Shown here in pieces: positions 16,658 to 25,550 of a DNA stretch of 64,000 nucleotides. The position numbers and the translations under genes were made by a program. Source of the DNA: Streptomyces sp. NBC_01591 (lineage in GTDB: Bacteria; Actinomycetota; Actinomycetes; Streptomycetales; Streptomycetaceae). A model generated the notes under the pieces. The model ran no database searches. It was not told the DNA's origin and was given only the letters and a program-made list of their open reading frames with translations. The DNA is taken from positions 7,564,001 to 7,628,000 of the forward strand of contig NZ_CP109327.1 of the NCBI RefSeq assembly GCF_035918155.1, written 5' to 3'. The first letter of the stretch is position 1. Each line of letters begins with the position of its first letter.

Positions 16658-18792
16658 GACACCCCGGCCTCCACCAGGAACTCGCTCGGCGTACCCGACC
16701 ACGACACATGCAGTCCGTCCCGGGCCCGTGTGCACGCGACGAACAGCAGGCAGCGTTCCGCCAGCAGGTCCGATTCGTGCTGGAGCCGGTCGATGTCGGC
16801 CGGGGTCACCGCACGCGGGTACGGCAGCGCACCACTACTCACGCCGATGACCGCGACGCACCGGAACTCCAGCCCTTTGAAGGAGTGCATCGTGCCGACC
16901 TGTACGGCGTCCGCGTCGGAGGGCGCATCGCCCCGCAGGCGCGCGGCCGGGATACCCGCGGCCTTGAGACACTGCACCGCCTTGTCGCAGTTCTTGTTGA
17001 AGCGGGCGCTCACCCCGATCTCACCCGGGGAGATCCCGCTGTCGAGCCAACCACGGACGCGTGCGACGAGCGCGTCCATCTCGGCTTCCTCGGAGTCCGC
17101 CCCGTACGCCTCGGGTCCCTTGCCGTGCAGGGCCGAGCGATAGCCCAACAGGGTCTCGTTCGCGGAGTCGTCCGCCAGCTGCTCGAAGGGCCGGCCGACG
17201 AGCAGGGCGGTGGACCAGGAGAGGATCTCGTGCGTGGAGCGGTAGTTCTTGCGCATCTTCGCCGACCGGCCGGCCACCCTGATCCCGACGGCCTTCAGCG
17301 ACACCTTCGAGTCATAGATGCGCTGATGGGGGTCGCCCGCAATGAAGAGATCGTCGGGACGGGCCGGAGCCGCCGCACGCAACAGTCGCCACTGCGCGGG
17401 GTGCAGGTCCTGCGCCTCGTCGACGACCACATGCCGGTATCGCGGACCACCGGCCTCCAGCAGATCCGCTGCCTCCGCGCACGTGCCGAGGTAGGTGCGG
17501 AGCCCGTCGACGGTGAGCCGATCGGTGAACTCCTCGATCGTGCGCCACACCAGGGCGCGGGCCGACGTGGGCAGCCCGCTGCCTCGTCCGCGCCGCTCGC
17601 AGCCCTCGTACTCCTTCAGGGTCCGCAGATTCTGCGCGAGGACGACGTGCTTGTACTCCTGCCCGAGGAACTGCGCCGTGCCGGTGTACCCGGTGGCCTT
17701 CGCGGCCTGCGCCCACCGAGTCTCCTCCTCACCGCCCCGGAGCGGCCGCCGCGAGGTGGACACGACACGGCCTGCGAACGCGTCGACAGTCATGATGTCC
17801 ACCCGGTCGCGCAGCGTCTCGTCCTCCACCAGGGTGGCGAGCCCGTTCCGCAGCGCGCCCACCAGGGCGTTGGTGTACGTGGTCAGCAGGATGCGGTCGC
17901 CGTCACGCAGGTACCCCAGCAGATGGCGTACCCGGTGCAGCGCGACGACAGTCTTGCCGGTCCCGGGACCGCCGGTGACCTGTGCGGGCCCGGAGTACGA
18001 GGCCCGGTAGGCGACCTTGTGCTGGGAGGGGTGCAGAAAGACCCGCCAGGCCGCGAACGGTTTGTCGAGGATGTCGCGCAGCTCCTCGGAAGCGGTGACG
18101 AGTGCGATTCGGGTGCGGGTGCGGTGGATGGCGGTCGCGAAGTCGCCGGTGTCCACGGGCGTGGTGTCGGCGGGTGCGGCGGAGAGGCTGACGGACACCA
18201 CGTCCCGCCAGACCTCCTCCACGGTGAAGCCCGCGGCGAGATACTCGAGGACTTCACGCTGGTCCTGCGGGAAGTACGGCGCGAAGACCTCCAGCTGTTC
18301 GAGGTCGGTGAGGGCACGGGCCTGGCGCAGGGTGGTTTCGTCGATGCCGAGCGCCGCCAGGTCCCCGTCGGACACCTTCGCGAACAGCCGCCGGTCGGGA
18401 GCGGGTGCGATGCGTTCGTATGCGGGGGTGAGCTCGTCGAGCATCGCGATGTCGCGGATCTCGACGGCCCGGGTGACCGTGTTGATGCTGGCCTTCTGCT
18501 TGACGGCCCAGTCGATCGCCTTGTCGTGCGGCATCACGCGCAGCAGCACGTAGGTGTCGCCGCTGTCGGGTGCGAGGACGACACCCCGCGTCCCCTGGTC
18601 GATACGGATGGTCCGGATATGAGGATCACGGGCGCGCTTCAAGCTCTCCAGCTTGAGCCCGGGATCCTTGAACAGCTGGTCCAGAGTGAGGCGTTCGAAC
18701 TTCTCCCATGCGTCGAACACCCCCTGCTTGACACTGCCCTGGAGCTTGCCGAGCTGGGCGCAGAAACCGACGTCGAACGCGAGGTGGGGCAT
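16645..18792 (-). CDS. UvrD/Rep-like superfamily 1 helicase
   Basis: A 715-residue SF1 helicase-like protein. After a unique N-terminal region of about 250 residues come Walker A 'GGPGTGKTVVALHR' (about 270), motif II 'VVVDEAQDLHPAQW', 'RKNYRSTHEI' (motif IV region), 'GTMHSFKGLEF' (motif V) and 'LFVACTRARDGLHV' (motif VI). DNA or RNA unwinding is likely. The N-terminal region with 'PHDKAIDWAVKQ' and a late toxin-like flavour resembles helicases sometimes fused to RelE-like or nuclease domains, but I cannot assign it. It follows the kinase gene by 45 bp and is probably cotranscribed. Confidence 0.8.
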   Translation of the reverse strand: MPHLAFDVGFCAQLGKLQGSVKQGVFDAWEKFERLTLDQLFKDPGLKLESLKRARDPHIRTIRIDQGTRGVVLAPDSGDTYVLLRVMPHDKAIDWAVKQKASINTVTRAVEIRDIAMLDELTPAYERIAPAPDRRLFAKVSDGDLAALGIDETTLRQARALTDLEQLEVFAPYFPQDQREVLEYLAAGFTVEEVWRDVVSVSLSAAPADTTPVDTGDFATAIHRTRTRIALVTASEELRDILDKPFAAWRVFLHPSQHKVAYRASYSGPAQVTGGPGTGKTVVALHRVRHLLGYLRDGDRILLTTYTNALVGALRNGLATLVEDETLRDRVDIMTVDAFAGRVVSTSRRPLRGGEEETRWAQAAKATGYTGTAQFLGQEYKHVVLAQNLRTLKEYEGCERRGRGSGLPTSARALVWRTIEEFTDRLTVDGLRTYLGTCAEAADLLEAGGPRYRHVVVDEAQDLHPAQWRLLRAAAPARPDDLFIAGDPHQRIYDSKVSLKAVGIRVAGRSAKMRKNYRSTHEILSWSTALLVGRPFEQLADDSANETLLGYRSALHGKGPEAYGADSEEAEMDALVARVRGWLDSGISPGEIGVSARFNKNCDKAVQCLKAAGIPAARLRGDAPSDADAVQVGTMHSFKGLEFRCVAVIGVSSGALPYPRAVTPADIDRLQHESDLLAERCLLFVACTRARDGLHVSWSGTPSEFLVEAGVSQAS

Positions 18793-18837
18793 GGGGCGGA
18801 CTCTCCGGGAAAGCGGGCGGGATGGCGGAGACAGGGG

Positions 18838-20436
18838 TCAGGCGGCCGGGCCGTCGAGATCGAGGCCTATCAGTGCCAGCGCCTCGCCGACCTCTTCGGT
18901 CATCTCGTCGCCGGGTCCGAAGACCAGACACAGGTCGTCGTGCAACGGCCGAAGAATCCGATGTGCCTCAACCGCCTGCCCCTGGGCGAGCAGCAGCATC
19001 CCGATGTCGCGACGCAGCTCGACGGCTTCCTCGCTGAGATCGCCGTCAACGGTCCGCACGACGTCGAGGAGGCCCCGCAGCGCGGAGAGCGCGTCGGTGA
19101 CCTGGCCGAGTTCGGCTCGGCACCGCGCGGCCTGGGCGCGGCAGGCGCGTGCGGGCTCGCCGGTGGGGCCGTCGGTGCGTGCGTACGCGTCCGCCAGCGC
19201 GTCGAACTCGGGGAGCGCCGCCCGGTAGTCCCCGCCGAGCAGCTGGATGGCGGCCCGGCGGGTCCGCAGCTCCAGGACCTTCCGGTTCTCTGCGCCGAGC
19301 GCGCGTGCGGCCGGCTCGATGATCTCTCCCAGCACCTCGGCGGCCTGCGCGAACCGCTCCTCGTCCAGGAGCGCGTCGGAGTGCGCGTACGCCTCGTCGA
19401 TCTCCGCACGCAACTGTGCGGGTACGGGTACGGGAACGGGCGCGGCCAGTCCGGCAGCCGGATCGGCGGCCACCGGCGCGGACCGGCCCGCACCCGCGCG
19501 GGCGCGGGGCGCGTACGGGTTGCGGAAGAGCCCGGTCGGGTCGGGCACCCCCGCCGGTCCGGCTTCGCCGGGCCCGGGCATCCGGCCGGGCGGCGGCAGG
19601 AACGGCCGCAGCCGCTCGTACACCTCCTGCACATCGGCGGGCCGGGCCTCGGGGGCCTTGAGCAGCAGATGCAGGACGAGGTCCTCCAACTCCTGCGGCA
19701 CCTCGGGACGCAGCACCCGCAGCGGAGTGGGAGCGGCGTTGACGTGCTGGTACATCACCATGTACTCGCTGTCCGCCGTGAACAGCAGACGTCCGCCGAG
19801 CAGTTCGTGCAGCACGCAGCCGAGCGCGTACAGGTCGGTCTGCGGAGTGGTCCGCCCGCCGCGCACCTGCTCGGGCGCCATGTACTGGTAGGTGCCGATG
19901 GGGGTGCCGGTCGCGGTCAGCTTGGTGACGTCGGTCCGCAGGATCGCCGCGATCCCGAAGTCGAGGACCTTCACCGTCCCGTCGCGGGCGACCAGGACGT
20001 TGCTGGGTTTGAGGTCGCGGTGGATGACCGGCACGTCGTGCGCGTACGACAGTACGGTGGCGACCTGCGCCGCCACCGCCACCGCCCAACTGACCGGAAG
20101 CAGCCGATCCGGGTGGATGTACGCGGACAGTGACACCCCGTCCACCAGCTCCATGACCAGGAACAGCCGCTCGTACGTGTCGTCGAGCACCGCGTCGTAC
20201 ACCTGAGGCACGCCGGGGTGCTGGATACGCGCGGTGATACGGGCCTCACGGCGGAAGCGCTTGGCGAACTCCTCCGCCAGCTGCGGCGAGCCGCCGACGG
20301 CCTGCTGCCGGATCAGCTTCACGGCGACGGGCCGGTCGAGCACGGCGTCGTAGCCGCGCCACACGTCTCCCATGCCGCCGTTGTCGAGCGGCTCCAGGAG
20401 CTCGTACCGACCTGCGATCGGCTGCTGCTGCGGCAC
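18838..20436 (-). CDS. serine/threonine protein kinase with C-terminal helical repeat region
   Basis: A 532-residue Hanks-type kinase. Residues about 10-270 hold the glycine loop 'LDNGGMGDVWRG', the catalytic Lys in 'PVAVKLIR', 'VIHRDLKPSNVL' (about 139), 'DFGIAAIL' and 'YMAPEQVRGG'. A Pro/Gly/Ala linker follows, then about 180 residues of TPR-like helices. There is no transmembrane segment and there are no PASTA repeats, so it is a soluble signalling kinase. The GTG start gives 'PQQQPIAGRYELLE', a usual kinase N-terminus. It is upstream of and probably in one operon with the helicase, which may be a target or partner. Confidence 0.87.
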   Translation of the reverse strand: MPQQQPIAGRYELLEPLDNGGMGDVWRGYDAVLDRPVAVKLIRQQAVGGSPQLAEEFAKRFRREARITARIQHPGVPQVYDAVLDDTYERLFLVMELVDGVSLSAYIHPDRLLPVSWAVAVAAQVATVLSYAHDVPVIHRDLKPSNVLVARDGTVKVLDFGIAAILRTDVTKLTATGTPIGTYQYMAPEQVRGGRTTPQTDLYALGCVLHELLGGRLLFTADSEYMVMYQHVNAAPTPLRVLRPEVPQELEDLVLHLLLKAPEARPADVQEVYERLRPFLPPPGRMPGPGEAGPAGVPDPTGLFRNPYAPRARAGAGRSAPVAADPAAGLAAPVPVPVPAQLRAEIDEAYAHSDALLDEERFAQAAEVLGEIIEPAARALGAENRKVLELRTRRAAIQLLGGDYRAALPEFDALADAYARTDGPTGEPARACRAQAARCRAELGQVTDALSALRGLLDVVRTVDGDLSEEAVELRRDIGMLLLAQGQAVEAHRILRPLHDDLCLVFGPGDEMTEEVGEALALIGLDLDGPAA

Positions 20437-20610
20437 ATTGCCCCCGTGTGTGCGTGTGCTGGCCGGTGTGCACGGCTGGACCGGCTTTCGGCGTGGTGGA
20501 GGGCAAGTGTCCCTGGTGGGGCGATCTTCAGTCCAGCGGCGGCGGCACGGACGCGCTCGGGGCGCCTCTTTCCGGTCATGGGGCGCCCGGGGCGGGGTGC
20601 AACGGTCGGC

Positions 20611-21090
20611 CTACGGCGAGGGCGCCACCGGGACGCCCACGGAACACACGGCCCACACTGTTTTGCCCGGCCCGTCCGTGCGCGGATACCAGCCCCAGCG
20701 ATCCGCGAGTGCGGCCACCAGGAGCAGGCCGCGGCCTCCGCTTGACGAGTCCGACGGGTCGGCGAGGGCAGGGGCCCTTTCGCCGCGGGTGTCGGTGACC
20801 TCGACGCGGATGGTGGCGCCTTCGGCGGACAGGCGGAGCCGGAAGTCGCGGCCGGGCACCAGGCCGCGACGTACGGCGTTGGCGCTCAGCTCGGCGACGA
20901 CCAGCGTCACCATGTCGTGGGTGTCGCTGCCGTACGGGATGCCCCACGCGTCGAGCCGCTCACCGGCCAGGCGCCGGGCGAGACGGGCACCACGCGGCGT
21001 GGAGCTGAAGCGCATCGAGAAGTGGTGCCAGGGGAACCGGGGTTGGTTGGTGCGAAGGGGGCGCACGGGGATTGGCGAATTGCTGGTCAT
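20611..21090 (-). CDS. ATP-binding regulator (anti-sigma-factor-like HATPase)
   Basis: A 159-residue HATPase_c_2 protein with the N-box 'LVVAELSANAV' and the G-box 'SGGRGLLLVAALADRW'. Such small GHKL ATPases sit beside HTH-DUF5753 and DUF397 genes in many Streptomyces loci of the WhiJ type and probably modulate the partner regulator; classic RsbW-type kinase activity is also possible. It is divergent from the HTH gene, with 110 bp between, the expected arrangement. An internal ATG at about 21015 is an alternative start. Confidence 0.8.
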   Translation of the reverse strand: MTSNSPIPVRPLRTNQPRFPWHHFSMRFSSTPRGARLARRLAGERLDAWGIPYGSDTHDMVTLVVAELSANAVRRGLVPGRDFRLRLSAEGATIRVEVTDTRGERAPALADPSDSSSGGRGLLLVAALADRWGWYPRTDGPGKTVWAVCSVGVPVAPSP

Positions 21091-21200
21091 GGGGCCACGG
21101 TGCCGTTCGGCGGCGTAGCGTGACCAGAGGTGACGCGCCGTCGCGGACTGCTTGTACGCGGGGGCGTTCGGCATGTACGTGCGTGGGACAGGTGGTGGCG

Positions 21201-22091
21201 ATGACGGTGACGCGGGGCGACGAGGACGCGGACATGGGGGCATGCTCGGGACCGGGCTGGGGTGCGGAGTCCGGGAAGCGGCCGGAGGACGAGCCGGGGT
21301 CCGGAGTGATGATCGCGTTCGGGCAGCAGTTGAAGCTGTTACGTCTGCGGGCCGGGCTGGACCGGACGGAGTTCGGCAAGCGGGTGGGTTACGCGGCACA
21401 GTCCATTGCGTCGTTCGAGCAGGGACGGCGGATTCCGCAGCCTGAGTTCATCGACAAGGCGGACGTGGTGCTGGACGCTGGCGGCTTGTTGATCGCGTTG
21501 AAGAAGGAGGTTGAGCGGGCGCAGTATCCGCCGTTCTTCCGGGACGCGGCACAGTTGGAGAAGAAGGCTGTGGAGCTGTGTGCGTACGACACGCACATGG
21601 TCAAGGGCCTGCTGCAGACGGAGGAGTACATGCGCGCGGTGCTCGCCATGCGTCGACCGCTGCTGGACGAGGAAACCATCGAACTGCGAGTGGCTGCACG
21701 CCTGGCGCGACAGGAGATCTTCAACCGTTGGCCTGCTCCTCTTCTGAGCTTTGTGATGGAGGAGTCAGTCCTTCGAAGGCCACTCGGAGGCAGGGAGGTT
21801 TTGCGAGGGCAGCTCGAACAACTCCTTTTGCTCGGCCGGAATCGCAACGTAGAGATCCAAGTGATGCCGCTCGACCGAGAGGACAACGCGGGTGTGGACG
21901 GGCCATACACCGTGATCACTCGCAAAGGCGGGGAACAGTTCGTGTACATGGAGGTCCAGGGGCGCAGCAGCCTGCTGACTGATCGGGACGAGACGCGGCT
22001 GGCCGCAGCGCGCTATGGGATCATCCGGAGTCAGGCTCTCACTCCGCGAGAGACTCTGGGATTCATCGAGAAGTTGCTGGGAGATCTATGA
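21201..22091 (+). CDS. HTH XRE-family regulator with DUF5753
   Basis: A 296-residue regulator. Residues about 45-100 are an XRE helix-turn-helix ('LRAGLDRTEFGKRVGYAAQS', 'IASFEQGRRIP') and residues about 110-290 the DUF5753 (Scr1-like) domain, with 'VKGLLQTEEYMRAVL' and 'VQGRSSLLTD'. The family controls development or antibiotic production in Streptomyces together with a DUF397 partner. The start is uncertain: ATG 21201 gives an unusual Gly/Asp/Glu-rich leader of about 35 residues, while 21306-21312 starts nearer the HTH. The frame is also open upstream into the ATPase promoter. ATGA overlap with the DUF397 gene. Confidence 0.88.
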   Translation: MTVTRGDEDADMGACSGPGWGAESGKRPEDEPGSGVMIAFGQQLKLLRLRAGLDRTEFGKRVGYAAQSIASFEQGRRIPQPEFIDKADVVLDAGGLLIALKKEVERAQYPPFFRDAAQLEKKAVELCAYDTHMVKGLLQTEEYMRAVLAMRRPLLDEETIELRVAARLARQEIFNRWPAPLLSFVMEESVLRRPLGGREVLRGQLEQLLLLGRNRNVEIQVMPLDREDNAGVDGPYTVITRKGGEQFVYMEVQGRSSLLTDRDETRLAAARYGIIRSQALTPRETLGFIEKLLGDL

Positions 22092-22294
22092 ACACCCCCG
22101 ATACTCCTGCCACGCGGGAGCTGGCTTGGTTCAAGAGCAGCTACAGCGGGGCGGAGGGTGGCGACTGCGTTGAGGTTGCTGCCGCAGCCACACACGTGCA
22201 CATCCGTGACTCGAAGCAGCTCAGTGGCCCCGTGCTGACCGTGCGAACCGAGGCGTGGGCAGGGCTGGTGGAGCTGGCCCGGACCACCAGCTGA
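22088..22294 (+). CDS. DUF397 protein
   Basis: A 68-residue DUF397 protein with the standard layout: 'WFKSSYSGAEGGDCVEVA' then 'VHIRDSKQLSGPVLTV' and a short helical end. DUF397 proteins pair with the DUF5753 regulator, as in the WhiJ and AbaA-type loci and the Scr1/Scr2 pair, and probably bind it to change DNA binding. The ATG overlaps the regulator stop, so the two are translationally coupled. Complete. Confidence 0.92.
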   Translation: MNTPDTPATRELAWFKSSYSGAEGGDCVEVAAAATHVHIRDSKQLSGPVLTVRTEAWAGLVELARTTS

Positions 22295-22309
22295 GGCCCC
22301 GAGCCAGCA

Positions 22310-22354
22310 GGAGGGTCCCGACCGCGCCGCACAGGCGTAACGGCGGGACCCTCC
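22310..22354. terminator. terminator between DUF397 and hsdR
   Basis: Perfect 11-bp arms at 22310-22320 and 22344-22354 with a 23-base loop, located between two convergent genes. It probably acts in both directions. Confidence 0.7.
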
Positions 22355-22370
22355 CGTGTGTGGCGGGGGG

Positions 22371-25300
22371 CTACTCGTCCACGCCCTCTTCGCGGCGGAT
22401 CATCCGCCAGGCAGCCCGGCGGGCGCTGCGGTCGAGGCTGGACTTGAACCCCTTGTCGGGCCCGAAGTACTGCCGCCCCATGCCGGCGATTGTGTCGATG
22501 TGGTCGGCCATCTTGTCGGCGAAGACCTTGTCGAAGACCTTGCCGAAGTTGTCCTCGTCGTTGGCGACGGCTGCCAGCCGGACCTTCTTGTCGGCCTTGG
22601 CCTCGTTGAAAGGCTGGATGACGTCCTGCTCGGTGAAGTCGGTGCCGAACTTGGCGTTGAACTTCTCGATCAGCTCCGACAGCAGCGACTTCTCGGCCTC
22701 CGCGGCGCCACCCGTGCCCTCTCCGAACCCCTTGAGTTCTGCCGGACCTTCGGAAGTGAGCGACTTGTCGTGCTCGCCGGTCTTCTCCACTCGCAGGTGG
22801 CTGAGGTCGACCTCGCCTATGTCGACGCCACCGTCGGCGCGGCGCGGAAGCCGGTTGAGGAGGTAACGGCCGTAGAGGTGCAGCCGTTCCAGCTCGGTGT
22901 CGCGGTAGGGCACGATCTGGGCGAGGAACCCGTACTTGCGCACGTAGTCGTTCAGGTCGGCGCGGAAGTCCTCGGCAGTCTCGACATCGTCGTCCTCCTC
23001 GCTCTCAAGGAGTGGCGTGAACCGTGCGACTGCGGGGGACAGCAACCGGTACAACTCGGCGTGCAGCTTCTCCCACTTGGCCTGCGAACCGGCCGCCTTC
23101 TCCTTCGCGCCGAAGTACGCGGCGGCGAACTCGTCCATCTCCGTCTCGGAGATGATCGGCGCCGACATGACTCGGCTCTGCGCGGTGTAGAGCAGGTTCG
23201 GGTCGGAGGGGAGCGTCGTCGCCTCCTCGAAGTACGGTCGGAAGGCGTCCTGTATGTCCTGAGCGTCGTTGGCGAAGTCCAGGACCGCGAGGTCGGCCTG
23301 GGACTTGCGATCGGCGGTGCGGTTGAGACGGGAGAGTGTCTGCACGGCGGAGATGCCGGTCAGTTTCTTGTTGACGTACATGGTCGTCAGAAGCGGCTGG
23401 TCGAAGCCGGTCTGGTACTTCTCCGCGACCACCAGGATCTTGTACTCCTGCTGCCCGCGCCCACCGGCCGCCACGGCCTTGTCGTCGGCACGGGTGTACG
23501 CGAACGCCTTCGGTAGCGCGCTCTCGGCGATCCCGCCGTTCTCCTTCGGCTCGGTCGTCTCCTCGTCGTCGATGGTGAGCGAGCCGGAGAACGCGACCAG
23601 GACCCCCAGGTCCGGGTACTGGGTGTCGTACTCCTGATCCTTGATGTAGCTCTTGATCGCCCGTGCCATCTGTGCGGCGGACTGCCGCGAGGCCGTCACC
23701 ACCATGGACTTGGCGCGGCCTCCGAGCCGGCCGCGGGAGTGTGCGAGGAAGTGCTCGACGATCACCGTGGCATGCTGTGAAACGGTGTGCTCGTGGGTCA
23801 GCGCGTACCGGGCGAGCAGTCCGTTGGCCTTGGAGGGGTCGACCTCGCGCTCGTCCGGGTTCTGGTTCACCAGCTTCCAGTACGTGTTGTACGTGACGTA
23901 GTTCCGCAGCGGGTCGAGGATGAAGCCTTCCTCGATCGCCTGGCGCATGGAGTACGTGTGGAAGGGGCGGTAGACATCCTTGCCGTCCGCGGTGTGTTCC
24001 GTGCCGAAGAGTTCGAGCGTCTTGGCCTTCGGTGTGGCGGTGAAGGCGAAGTAGGAGAGGTTCGCGGCCTGCGAGCGCTCGGTGGCCTTCTTCCTCAGCT
24101 TCTCGTCGACGGTGACGGCGGTTGCGCCCTGATCCGCCGAATCGGAGTCCAGACCGAGGTCACGGAGCACGGCCCGCACGTCCGTGGCGGCACCACCGGA
24201 CTGCGAGGAGTGCGCCTCGTCCACGACGATCGCGAAGTTGGTGCCCTTGATCTCGGTCGGGTTGCGCACGATGTAGTCGATGAGCGCCGGGAACGAGTGC
24301 AGGGTGACCGTGACGATCTTCCCGGCCTCGCGTGACAGGGCCTGGGCCAACTGCTCGCTCTTCGCCCCGTTCCTCTCGTCGACCTTCACGACCAGGCCCT
24401 CGGTCTGCGAGAAGCTGCCGACGGTTTCCCGGAGTTGGGCGTCAAGGTTGCGGCGGTCGGTGATGACGATGACCTTGTCGAAGACGGGCGCGCCCGGCTT
24501 GAGGCGGCCTTTCTCCACGGCTTCCGGGTCGAGTACGCGCGGATCGGTGTCCGCGTGCAGATCGCTGAGGCGGTGAGCGAGCCATCCGATGGTGTTGGAC
24601 TTGCCGGAGCCGGCGGAGGCCATGACGAGATAGTTCTGGCCGACGCCGTGGGTCGCCGCGTGCGCGGTCAGCTTCTTCACTACGTCCCACTGGTGGAAGC
24701 GCGGGAAGATCGTCGACTTGGTGGTGCCGCCGCCGGGTGTCTTGGTCTTCTGCTGATGCACGTAGCGCTGGAGCAGGTCGAGCCAGTTGTCGCGCGCCCA
24801 GACCTGTTCCCACAGGTAGGAGGTGGCGTACGTGCCGTACGCGGTCGGGGCCGGGTTTCCGGCGCCACCGGGCAGGCCAGCGCCGTTGGAGCCGGTGTTG
24901 AAGGGGAGGAAGCGCGTGTTCTGGCCCCGGAGCTGCGTCGCCACGAAGACGAGATCCGGGTCCACGGCGAAGTTCGCGATGACGCGGCGGGTGAAGATCA
25001 GCTCGGTGGGATCACGGTCGGTGCGGTACTGCTCCTTGGCCTGTTCGACGCCCTGCCGCGTGAGCGGGTTCTTCAACTCGGCCGTGGCGACCGGGATTCC
25101 GTTGAGGAACAGAGTCAGGTCGAGCTTGTTGCCCCAGTCGGCCTGCTTGGTGGCGTAGACGAGTTCGCGTACGACGGTGAGGCGGTTGGCGCGGTATCCG
25201 TCGAGGACGGAGTCATCGGCGACGAGGTTTGGCTTGAAGTAGGCGACGCGGAGACGGACGCCCCGGTCTTTGACGCCGTTGCGGAGGACGTTGAGCAGGC

Positions 25301-25550
25301 CGTCCTCGTTGATCGCCTTGTCCAGGCGCCGGGCGAAACCGTACTGGGCGTCGTTGACGTTGTTGCCGTAGACGGCGAGCAGTTCGTTCCACTCGTTGAT
25401 CTGCGTCTCGCCGAGGAAGGTGAACAGTTCGTTGGTGTCCAGCCCGATATCGGCCTGGTAGTCCTCGGGCTGCGCCTCGCGCCAGCCGCGCTCGGTCATC
25501 GCGGCGACTATGGCGTCCCCGAAGGCGGATTCGCTGTGGATGGGGCTCAC
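22371..25550 (-). CDS. hsdR: type I restriction enzyme R subunit
   Basis: A 1,059-residue HsdR that translocates DNA and cleaves when the type I complex meets unmethylated sites. The N-terminal nuclease has the PD-(D/E)xK-like 'VATAELKNPLT' (about 160), followed by SF2 motor motifs: Walker A 'ASAGSGKSNTI' (about 315), 'DEAHSSQSGG' (motif II) and 'FTATPKAKTLELFG' (motif III). Later 'VVAEKYQTGFDQPLLTTMYV' and 'QTLSRLNR' match motifs V and VI. The length is right for a full subunit. Its start overlaps the hsdS stop by 4 bp, so it is the last gene of hsdM-hsdS-hsdR. No frameshift is seen, so the system looks complete. Confidence 0.95.
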   Translation of the reverse strand: MSPIHSESAFGDAIVAAMTERGWREAQPEDYQADIGLDTNELFTFLGETQINEWNELLAVYGNNVNDAQYGFARRLDKAINEDGLLNVLRNGVKDRGVRLRVAYFKPNLVADDSVLDGYRANRLTVVRELVYATKQADWGNKLDLTLFLNGIPVATAELKNPLTRQGVEQAKEQYRTDRDPTELIFTRRVIANFAVDPDLVFVATQLRGQNTRFLPFNTGSNGAGLPGGAGNPAPTAYGTYATSYLWEQVWARDNWLDLLQRYVHQQKTKTPGGGTTKSTIFPRFHQWDVVKKLTAHAATHGVGQNYLVMASAGSGKSNTIGWLAHRLSDLHADTDPRVLDPEAVEKGRLKPGAPVFDKVIVITDRRNLDAQLRETVGSFSQTEGLVVKVDERNGAKSEQLAQALSREAGKIVTVTLHSFPALIDYIVRNPTEIKGTNFAIVVDEAHSSQSGGAATDVRAVLRDLGLDSDSADQGATAVTVDEKLRKKATERSQAANLSYFAFTATPKAKTLELFGTEHTADGKDVYRPFHTYSMRQAIEEGFILDPLRNYVTYNTYWKLVNQNPDEREVDPSKANGLLARYALTHEHTVSQHATVIVEHFLAHSRGRLGGRAKSMVVTASRQSAAQMARAIKSYIKDQEYDTQYPDLGVLVAFSGSLTIDDEETTEPKENGGIAESALPKAFAYTRADDKAVAAGGRGQQEYKILVVAEKYQTGFDQPLLTTMYVNKKLTGISAVQTLSRLNRTADRKSQADLAVLDFANDAQDIQDAFRPYFEEATTLPSDPNLLYTAQSRVMSAPIISETEMDEFAAAYFGAKEKAAGSQAKWEKLHAELYRLLSPAVARFTPLLESEEDDDVETAEDFRADLNDYVRKYGFLAQIVPYRDTELERLHLYGRYLLNRLPRRADGGVDIGEVDLSHLRVEKTGEHDKSLTSEGPAELKGFGEGTGGAAEAEKSLLSELIEKFNAKFGTDFTEQDVIQPFNEAKADKKVRLAAVANDEDNFGKVFDKVFADKMADHIDTIAGMGRQYFGPDKGFKSSLDRSARRAAWRMIRREEGVDE

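Noticed and set aside
15646..20133. A very long open frame (about 1,495 codons) on the plus strand
   Set aside because: It runs antisense through the helicase and kinase genes and shows Arg/Gly/Pro/His-rich nonsense with no domain. Long antisense frames are normal in DNA of this GC content.
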